Origin: Rickettsiales bacterium
Lineage (GTDB): Bacteria > Pseudomonadota > Alphaproteobacteria > Rickettsiales > Anaplasmataceae
Reading direction: 5' to 3'
DNA length: 5,350 nucleotides
Assembly: GCA_031281335.1 (NCBI GenBank)
Contig: JAITFM010000135.1
Span: 1 to 5,350 of the forward strand
A model generated the notes under the pieces. That model was not told the origin of the DNA and made no database searches. It worked only from the letters and a program-made list of their open reading frames with translations. Both the position numbers and the translations under genes were made by a program. Below, in pieces: positions 1 to 5,350 of the stretch (its first letter is position 1; every line of letters begins with the position of its first letter).

Positions 1-2252
1 ATAAGGTGCAGTACATCTTTTGGTATCCCAGCCTCGTGTAGTATCTTAACAGCTTTGCAAGCAATAATCGGCGTCTGCTCTGCTGGTTTTGCCAATACTG
101 AATTACCTGCTGCAAGTGCGGCTGCAATCTGTCCAATAAAGATAGCGAGTGGAAAATTCCATGGTGATATGCACAAAAAAACCCCTCTGCCTTCAAAAAA
201 GATAAAGTTATCTTCACCTGTTGGACCTGGCAATCTTTTCCAGTTATTCAGTTCATTTTTTGCTATCATTGCATAATAGCGCAAGAAGTCGACTGCCTCC
301 CTTACTTCTGCTATCGCATCGGATAAAATCTTTCCTGCTTCCACAATCAGAATATAAATCAGCTCTTTCATCTTTTCTTCAAGCAAACCGGCAGCTCTTT
401 CGAGGTGCTTAGCACGCTCTTCTGCTGAAACATTCTGCCATTTAGCAAAAGCACTATGTGCTATTTCAAGAGCGTTTAAAGCTTGATCACTTGTTGTATT
501 TGACACTTCTCCGATTATGTTTTCCAAATGTGCTGGATTAACCACTTCGGTAAATTCAGTACTGTCAAACAGTGATTCTCCGTCAATTATCGGCCCAACC
601 TGCCATTTCTTTTCGCTAAATTCTTTTATATCGTTCGCAAATTGTGAAACTGTAACTGAATCACTAATATCCATCCCCAAGGAGTTTTTCCTCTCCTCTC
701 CGAAGATATCTTGTGGCAATGGGATACTTGGATGAGGCTCATACTCTAAGCTTTTAGCTTTTTCCAATGGATCTGAAACTAACTCTTCAATTTTAACGCT
801 AGAATCATTTATTTGACGGACAAATGAACTATTAGCCCCATTTTCAAGAAGACGCCTAACAAGGTATGGCAATAAATCACTATGTTTACCAACCGGTGCA
901 TATATGCGGCAATTTATACTTGTTGCGAGTTCTGACATTACATAATCATATAAGCTCTTACCCATTCCATGTAAGCGCTGAAACTCAAACCCAGGGTGAT
1001 TTTTATCGGCAAGCTCTATTATAGTAGCAAAAGTATAAGCATTATGAGTTCCAAAACATGGATAAAAGTGACTTGGTTTGCTTAAAAGTTTCTGCGCACA
1101 GGCAAGGTAGCATACATCTGTATAGCTTTTTCTAGTAAACACTGGGTACCCACTTAACCCTAATTCTTGTGTGTGCTTGATTTCTGAGTCCCAGTATGCT
1201 CCTTTCACAAGTCTCACCATGATCTTATGCTTTGAACGAATAGCAACATCTTCAACAAAATCAAGAATAGACAAAGCACGTTTTTGATACGCTTGCACAG
1301 CCAAGCCAAGCCCTTCCCACTCGGAAAGTAATTCATCAAGACGCAATTGCTCAAATAAAACTAATGACATCTCAAGTCTTTCTGACTCTTCTGCATCTAT
1401 ACATAATGAAATATTGTACTTTTTTGCCTCATGACAAAGCTCCAGCACCTTAGTTTTCAGTTCTTCAGCTATGTTACCAAATTGGCAGAATTCATAACGT
1501 GGATGCAATGCAGACAACTTGATTGAAATTCCATGTGATCTAAAGCAATCATTTGTGCCAGTGGATTCACCTATAGCTTTTATCGAATGCATATATGAAT
1601 TAAAATACTCTTCCGCATTCTCAGCTGTACGAGCAGCTTCACCAAGCATGTCAAAGGAGCATAAGAATTTGCCATGATCATCTGATTTTACACTTTCCAA
1701 TGCTTCTTCTATATTTTCCCCAACTATAAAGTGCTTACCAAGCATCAACATTGCTTGTTTCACTGCCTTGCGGATTACTGGCTCCCCTAAATTTTTAAGT
1801 AATCTAGAAATAGCGTGATAGAATCTTGGATCTTCCTTACTGGTTCTTAATATACTACTGCCTATCATTAAACTCCATGTAGAAGCATTAACAAACAATG
1901 AAGAGGAACGTCCTAAATGTTTACTCCATTCTTGATTGGCAATTCTATCTTTGATTAGTTCATCTATTGTATAATCGTCTGGTATTCTAAGTAGTGATTC
2001 AGCAAGGCACATCAGTGCTATTCCTTCGTCATTGGAGAGCGAATATTGCTGCATAAAAGAATCTATAATATCTAATTTATTGCCCTTAATTTTTTCGACG
2101 ACTTGTTTTGCAATATTGTAAATTCTGTTTTTCGAATCAGCCGAAAGTTCTGCTTTTTCTACAAGATAACGTACACAACTTTTTTCATCAGTACGATAAA
2201 ATCCCTGCAAACGTTTTCGCAATTCGTTAGGCTCTTGTATAGAACTGATCAT
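1..2252 (-). CDS. putA: Bifunctional proline dehydrogenase / L-glutamate-gamma-semialdehyde dehydrogenase PutA, 3' end cut by window edge
   Basis: PutA oxidises proline to P5C with FAD, then oxidises the hydrolysed semialdehyde to glutamate with NAD+. The frame is open for 750 codons to the left edge, with no stop. Residues about 15-185 match the PutA arm and linker region (LMCLAESLLRIPDDYT). Residues about 195-480 are the proline dehydrogenase barrel: ISIKLSALHPRYE (K245), IDAEESERLEMSL (D286), MVRLVKGAYWDSEIK, FQRLHGMG, and RIYAPVG with YLVRR (Y451, R466, R467). By alignment from memory these match E. coli PutA K329, D370, Y540, R555 and R556. From about residue 550 the aldehyde dehydrogenase domain begins, with SPWNFPLAIF and LAKPAEQTP (K722) of the NAD site. 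Its catalytic cysteine should lie outside the window. The protein starts directly at the arm region, so it lacks the N-terminal ribbon-helix-helix DNA-binding domain of E. coli PutA. The ATG at 2252 is the first start after an in-frame TAG nine bases upstream; the Shine-Dalgarno is weak. Confidence 0.96.
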   Translation of the reverse strand, partial: MISSIQEPNELRKRLQGFYRTDEKSCVRYLVEKAELSADSKNRIYNIAKQVVEKIKGNKLDIIDSFMQQYSLSNDEGIALMCLAESLLRIPDDYTIDELIKDRIANQEWSKHLGRSSSLFVNASTWSLMIGSSILRTSKEDPRFYHAISRLLKNLGEPVIRKAVKQAMLMLGKHFIVGENIEEALESVKSDDHGKFLCSFDMLGEAARTAENAEEYFNSYMHSIKAIGESTGTNDCFRSHGISIKLSALHPRYEFCQFGNIAEELKTKVLELCHEAKKYNISLCIDAEESERLEMSLVLFEQLRLDELLSEWEGLGLAVQAYQKRALSILDFVEDVAIRSKHKIMVRLVKGAYWDSEIKHTQELGLSGYPVFTRKSYTDVCYLACAQKLLSKPSHFYPCFGTHNAYTFATIIELADKNHPGFEFQRLHGMGKSLYDYVMSELATSINCRIYAPVGKHSDLLPYLVRRLLENGANSSFVRQINDSSVKIEELVSDPLEKAKSLEYEPHPSIPLPQDIFGEERKNSLGMDISDSVTVSQFANDIKEFSEKKWQVGPIIDGESLFDSTEFTEVVNPAHLENIIGEVSNTTSDQALNALEIAHSAFAKWQNVSAEERAKHLERAAGLLEEKMKELIYILIVEAGKILSDAIAEVREAVDFLRYYAMIAKNELNNWKRLPGPTGEDNFIFFEGRGVFLCISPWNFPLAIFIGQIAAALAAGNSVLAKPAEQTPIIACKAVKILHEAGIPKDVLHL

Positions 2253-2271
2253 AATTATCTACAAAACACCC

Positions 2272-2291
2272 TTTACCATATGTAAGGTAAA
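2272..2291. repeat. Inverted repeat at the putA transcription start (candidate operator)
   Basis: TTTACC at 2272-2277 and GGTAAA at 2286-2291 are perfect 6-base inverted arms around an 8-base centre. The centre contains a competing TTAC/GTAA pairing. The repeat abuts the -10 box and spans the predicted transcription start of putA, where a repressor site would sit. In RNA it could form a small hairpin whose 3' arm overlaps the only AAAGGG near the start, although that AAAGGG lies 16 bases from the ATG, further than usual. No regulator is identified. Confidence 0.35.
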
Positions 2292-2300
2292 ATTATATCA
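2292..2300 (-). promoter_or_regulatory. Putative extended -10 promoter of putA
   Basis: Read on the minus strand, 2300 to 2292 is TGATATAAT, a perfect extended -10 element (TGnTATAAT). It lies 39 bases upstream of the putA ATG. The -35 region around 2314-2320 is AT-rich and does not resemble TTGACA, which an extended -10 can tolerate. The expected transcription start is near 2285, giving a leader of about 33 bases. AT-rich DNA produces TATAAT-like strings by chance, but the TG extension and the position in the acnA-putA spacer support the call. Confidence 0.5.
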
Positions 2301-2379
2301 TAACTTTGCGTAGAATAAATTATTATTTAAATAAAGGGCCAGAATCGACTCAAAAAGCCTAGTTAATGACTTTGCTAGC

Positions 2380-4983
2380 TCAAGAGGACTGCGCAAGTAT
2401 ATAGCTCAACACCCCACCACTCATTAAGTATTTCATCTCAGTTGCAGTTTGTACACAGCACTTAAGTTGAATGGATTGCTCTGAATTATCCTTTCTTTTT
2501 ATGATACATTCTAGATTTCCATTTGGCACTATTTCACCTTTTATGCTCATTATTTCACTACCATCAAATATCTTTCTGGTTACTCCATCTTGAAATGCAA
2601 GCGGAAGAACACCCAGACCAACTAAGTTGGATCTGTGTATACGTTCAAAGCTTTCTGCAATTACAGCTTTAACTCCCAGTAGCGCGGTACCCTTTGCTGC
2701 CCAGTCTCTGCTTGAACCTGTACCATATTCTTTTCCTGCAACGACAACTAATGGAACAGCTTCTTCTTTATACCGCATTGCTGCATCAAAAATTGACATA
2801 GTCTCTTGAGAAGGAATGTGTTTTGTGTAACCACCTTCATTGCTCACCATTTCGTTTCTTATTCTGATATTAGCAAAGGTTCCACGTATCATTACGTTGT
2901 GGTTACCACGACGGGACCCATATGAGTTGAAATCCTGTGGTTCAATTCCAAGACCTTTCAAATATATACCTGCAGGACTATTTGAAGCAATATTTCCAGC
3001 AGGAGAAATGTGGTCAGTAGTTACACTGTCGCCAAACATTGCCAGTATTCGTGCACCCTTTATGTCGACCAAGTTATTTTTATCATTCTCCGTCGATAAA
3101 TCATCAAAATAAGGAAGGTTTTGTATGTAAGTGCTTTCCGTGTTCCAGTTGTAGATTTCACTTTTTTCGCACTTTATCTTTTGCCAATGTTTATCACCGG
3201 AGAAGACATTCTCATACTTTTGTATGAACATCTCACGTGTTACCACATTTTTAACACAATTTTCTATTTCATTGTTCATTGGCCATATATCCTTTAAGCA
3301 AACATCATTTCCATCCTTATCTTTGCATATAGGATCTTTTGTTAGGTCAATCTGCACAGTACCTGCAAGTGCATACACAACAACAAGCGGTGGAGATGCT
3401 AAATAATTGGCTTTAACTAAAGGATGGATTCTTCCTTCAAAATTGCGATTACCAGATAAAACCGCAGCGACGGTTAAGTTTTTGCCTTTAATATCATTCT
3501 CTATATCTTCATCAAGCGGACCGGAATTTCCAATGCAGGTTGTGCAACCGTATCCAACCAAATTAAAGCCTAAAGCATTTAGATCTCTCTGTAATCCTGA
3601 TTTTTCTAAATATTCCGTCACAACTTGTGATCCTGGGGCGAGAGAAGTTTTAACCCAAGGCTTTGGTTTTATTCCAAGTTTGATTGCATTATGAGCTATA
3701 AGGCCAGCAGCAACCATCACACTTGGGTTTGAGGTGTTGGTACAGCTCGTTATTGCTGCAATAACCACACTTCCATCTTGAAGTACATCATTTTCCTTTG
3801 ACTCATTAACTGAAAATGATGTAGAAAAAGACTCTGACACTTGTGAGAGAAAAACCTTATCTTGTGGTCTTTTTGGACCAGCCATTACTGGCTCCACGCT
3901 TGATAAATCAAGCTCTAGCATGTCAAAAAACGCTAACTCTCCACTACTTCGCCACAGTCCTTGCTCTTTTGCGTAGACTTCAACCAACTTAATCAACTCT
4001 TCCGGCCTCCCGGTTAAGCTTAAATAATCTAGTGTTTTCTGATCAATGGGAAAAAATCCACAAGTTGCACCATACTCTGGAGCCATGTTGGCTATGGTTG
4101 CCCTATCTGCCACAGATAAATAATCCAAACCATCACCATAAAATTCCACGAATTTACCAACAACACCTTTTGTCCTTAAGATATTTGTGACTGTTAGCAC
4201 TAAGTCAGTTGCAGTTACTCCTTCTGGAAGTTTTCCAATTAATTTAAATCCTACTACCTCTGGAATCACCATACTAATTGGCTGATCAAGCATCACAGAT
4301 TCAGCTTCTATCCCACCAACACCCCAACCAAGAACCGATAAACTATTAACCATAGTAGTATGGCTGTCCGTGCCGACTAAGGTATCAGGATATACAACTC
4401 CATTATCGTTACATACAACTCGTGCTAAATACTCGATGTTTACTTGGTGGCAAATCCCCGTGCCAGGCGGCACTACCCTAAAATTTGCGAAGGATGATTC
4501 GCCCCATTTCAAGAATTGATATCTCTCCAAATTTCTTTTCACTTCCAGTTCAACGTTTTTACCAAATGCAGAAGCACTTGCATAACTATCTACTTGAACA
4601 GAATGGTCTATTACAAGATCAACCGGTACAGACGGATTTATTTTACTTGGATCACCTCCGCTTTTTTTCATATAACTACGCATTGAAGCTAAATCGACAA
4701 TAGCGGGAACTCCTGTAAAGTCCTGCATCAATACCCTTGCTGGTTTGTAGCTAATTTCGTGATCAACGTGTTTCTCAGCGCAACTTGCTAGTGTTTTTAT
4801 ATCATCCAACTTTACGTTCACTCCATCTTCATTGCGCAATAAGTTCTCAAGCAACACCTTGAGCGAACAAGGTAATTTAGTTAGATCTATTCCTAAAAAT
4901 CTACCAGCAGCGCTAAGGCTAAAGTAGCTATATGACTTTCCGTCAATGTTTAAAATTGTTTTTGAATTTAAAGAATTATTCAT
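2380..4983 (-). CDS. acnA: Aconitate hydratase (aconitase A / IRP1-type)
   Basis: Aconitase interconverts citrate and isocitrate via cis-aconitate in the cytoplasmic TCA cycle, using a [4Fe-4S] cluster. The gene is complete at 867-868 residues, close to the usual length for AcnA (about 890). Numbering from the GTG at 4986, visible motifs are VLMQDFTGVPA (85-95), VIDHSVQVD (125-133), VGTDSHTTMVNSL (204-216), ITSCTNTSNPS with cluster ligand C415, GYGCTTCIGNSG with ligands C481 and C484, FGDSVTTDHISPAGN in the linker and swivel domain (651-665), NSYGSRRGNHNVM (687-699) and EYGTGSSRDWAAKG (753-766). All three cluster cysteines and the active-site arginine region are present, so the enzyme should be active. 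Adjacent GTG (4986) and ATG (4983) codons are both possible starts; ATG is preferred, though neither has a clear Shine-Dalgarno. The TGA stop lies 127 bases before putA on the same strand. I see no rho-independent terminator after it. Confidence 0.97.
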   Translation of the reverse strand: MNNSLNSKTILNIDGKSYSYFSLSAAGRFLGIDLTKLPCSLKVLLENLLRNEDGVNVKLDDIKTLASCAEKHVDHEISYKPARVLMQDFTGVPAIVDLASMRSYMKKSGGDPSKINPSVPVDLVIDHSVQVDSYASASAFGKNVELEVKRNLERYQFLKWGESSFANFRVVPPGTGICHQVNIEYLARVVCNDNGVVYPDTLVGTDSHTTMVNSLSVLGWGVGGIEAESVMLDQPISMVIPEVVGFKLIGKLPEGVTATDLVLTVTNILRTKGVVGKFVEFYGDGLDYLSVADRATIANMAPEYGATCGFFPIDQKTLDYLSLTGRPEELIKLVEVYAKEQGLWRSSGELAFFDMLELDLSSVEPVMAGPKRPQDKVFLSQVSESFSTSFSVNESKENDVLQDGSVVIAAITSCTNTSNPSVMVAAGLIAHNAIKLGIKPKPWVKTSLAPGSQVVTEYLEKSGLQRDLNALGFNLVGYGCTTCIGNSGPLDEDIENDIKGKNLTVAAVLSGNRNFEGRIHPLVKANYLASPPLVVVYALAGTVQIDLTKDPICKDKDGNDVCLKDIWPMNNEIENCVKNVVTREMFIQKYENVFSGDKHWQKIKCEKSEIYNWNTESTYIQNLPYFDDLSTENDKNNLVDIKGARILAMFGDSVTTDHISPAGNIASNSPAGIYLKGLGIEPQDFNSYGSRRGNHNVMIRGTFANIRIRNEMVSNEGGYTKHIPSQETMSIFDAAMRYKEEAVPLVVVAGKEYGTGSSRDWAAKGTALLGVKAVIAESFERIHRSNLVGLGVLPLAFQDGVTRKIFDGSEIMSIKGEIVPNGNLECIIKRKDNSEQSIQLKCCVQTATEMKYLMSGGVLSYILAQSS

Positions 4984-4995
4984 CACGTATAACCA

Positions 4996-5106
4996 TTATT
5001 TAAATAAAAAGACCCACAATCCTGATATTACCATTGCTGCAAAAACTTCAGGAATAAACATTCCGATTATCAGCAGTAAACTGGGGTAAATCTGCCTAAG
5101 TATTAA
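4996..5106 (-). pseudogene. Possible remnant of an ABC-transporter permease C-terminus
   Basis: A minus-strand frame between an in-frame TAA (5107-5109) and a TAA at 4996-4998 encodes 36 residues, including PSLLLIIGMFIPEVFAAMVI and ending GLWVFLFK. It reads as one hydrophobic transmembrane segment. The PEVFAAMVISGLWVFLF stretch resembles the last membrane helix of SsuC/ThiX-type ABC permeases, where a (T/I)P.VFAA pattern is common. No ATG precedes the hydrophobic part; the only one inside would give a 21-residue peptide. Further upstream the same frame has stops at 5107 and 5116. It ends about a dozen bases before the acnA start, so it may be the tail of a lost upstream gene. It could also be a chance hydrophobic frame in AT-rich DNA. 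Confidence 0.3.
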
Positions 5107-5205
5107 TTACAAATACTATTTCATGTCAAGTTTGATGAAAGAAAAATAACTGCAGTACCGGCTGAATTCAGATTTTCTAGCCACAGAAACAGAACAAAAA
5201 ACTAC

Positions 5206-5234
5206 TTGACAATCTCCGCTAGTCCCCTTACAAT
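5206..5234 (+). promoter_or_regulatory. Near-consensus sigma-70 promoter reading right
   Basis: TTGACA at 5206-5211 is a perfect -35 box. A spacer of exactly 17 bases follows, then TACAAT at 5229-5234, one base from the consensus -10. Transcription should start near 5241. The direction is away from acnA, toward the right edge. The spacer is less AT-rich than its surroundings, so this is not simply a low-complexity match. The target is either an RNA or the reading frame that may start at 5317; both run off the window. Confidence 0.65.
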
Positions 5235-5247
5235 AGAATTGTGGGTG

Positions 5248-5261
5248 TTTTAGGCCTAAAA
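5248..5261. repeat. Perfect 14-base palindrome TTTTAGGCCTAAAA (candidate operator)
   Basis: The palindrome lies 13 bases after the -10 box, at about +8 to +21 of the predicted transcript. It has perfect dyad symmetry with no central spacer, so it suits a dimeric DNA-binding protein better than an RNA hairpin. A repressor bound here would block the strong promoter at 5206-5234. No regulator can be named. Confidence 0.4.
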
Positions 5262-5316
5262 TTTATCTTTAATCTTGTATTAAGTGACAAAAGCACAGTA
5301 TAAAACAAGGCGTGTT

Positions 5317-5350
5317 ATGTTTAATTTTTGCAGCATGGACACTGCATGTC
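5317..5350 (+). CDS. Possible start of an unidentified plus-strand gene, cut by right edge
   Basis: An ATG at 5317 is preceded by AAGG at 5307-5310 with a 6-base gap, a good ribosome binding site for this genome. It lies about 76 bases downstream of the predicted start of the promoter at 5206-5234. Only 11 codons are visible (MFNFCSMDTAC), too few to identify a family. Promoter, leader and ribosome binding site are arranged as for a real gene. However, the visible sequence is cysteine-rich and unlike a typical N-terminus, and the region may be repeat-derived and non-coding. Confidence 0.22.
   Translation, partial: MFNFCSMDTAC

Larger units (their letters stand above)
4984..5350. other. Gene-poor region upstream of acnA
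   Basis: No established gene is seen in this stretch of about 365 bases. The left third holds the permease-like remnant and must also carry the acnA leader; I could not pick a convincing minus-strand promoter for acnA. From about 5107 rightward every minus-strand frame is broken. The plus strand carries a near-consensus promoter, a palindrome and a possible start codon. Translations in this area, such as the GTAVIFLSSNLT string on the minus strand, look like fragments I associate with recurring non-coding stretches in Wolbachia genomes. A dispersed repeat is therefore plausible, but that is memory and not a search result. Confidence 0.5.

Noticed and set aside
55..735. Plus-strand open frames opposite putA
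   Set aside because: They overlap the intact PutA frame on the minus strand, whose motifs are clear, and give low-complexity translations.
2322..2335. 14-base string ATTATTTAAATAAA shared with 4995-5008, upstream of both putA and acnA
   Set aside because: It contains only A and T. The copies lie at different distances from the two start codons, and such strings arise easily by chance in AT-rich spacers.
2301..2379. Possible terminator after acnA
   Set aside because: The minus strand has a short T run after AGGC and a GCTAGC palindrome near the stop, but no GC-rich stem directly followed by a U tract.
2840..3112. Plus-strand open frame of 90 codons opposite acnA
   Set aside because: It lies antisense within the conserved AcnA coding sequence, resembles no family and has no ribosome binding site. 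The other plus-strand frames inside 2380-4983 are shadows for the same reason.
5195..5240. Minus-strand 14-codon frame reading NTHNSIVRGLAEIVK
   Set aside because: It is closed by stops on both sides, has no start codon and is too short to assign.
5241..5303. 20-codon GTG frame beginning at the predicted transcription start (leaderless peptide)
   Set aside because: It has no ribosome binding site and is very short. The coincidence with the start site is not enough to call a gene.

Overview
The window looks like part of a Wolbachia chromosome, or that of a very close Anaplasmataceae relative. The DNA is AT-rich, the two large proteins read as alphaproteobacterial PutA and AcnA, and the codon use and short AT-rich spacers fit a reduced intracellular genome. 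The genus call rests on recognition, not on a database search.

Layout. Positions 1-2252 on the minus strand hold the first 750 codons of putA, a bifunctional proline dehydrogenase / L-glutamate-gamma-semialdehyde dehydrogenase. Its 3' end lies beyond the left edge. Positions 2253-2379 are a 127-base spacer with a good extended -10 promoter for putA and an inverted repeat across the predicted transcription start. Positions 2380-4983 on the minus strand hold a complete, intact aconitase gene (acnA). From 4984 to 5350 there is no established gene. Next to acnA is a 36-codon hydrophobic open frame (4996-5106, minus) that resembles the C-terminal end of an ABC-transporter permease and is probably a gene remnant. 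Further right is a near-consensus sigma-70 promoter on the plus strand (TTGACA, 17 bases, TACAAT, 5206-5234). It is followed by a perfect 14-base palindrome and, at 5317, a possible plus-strand start codon with a ribosome binding site. Whatever this promoter drives continues past the right edge.

How the genes work together. PutA oxidises proline to glutamate, which enters the TCA cycle as 2-oxoglutarate. Aconitase is a core enzyme of the same cycle. The pair fits an intracellular bacterium that burns host amino acids. They lie on the same strand, but the promoter between them suggests putA can be transcribed on its own. I found no convincing new defence, toxin or mobile system. The least explained part is the right-hand 250 bases.
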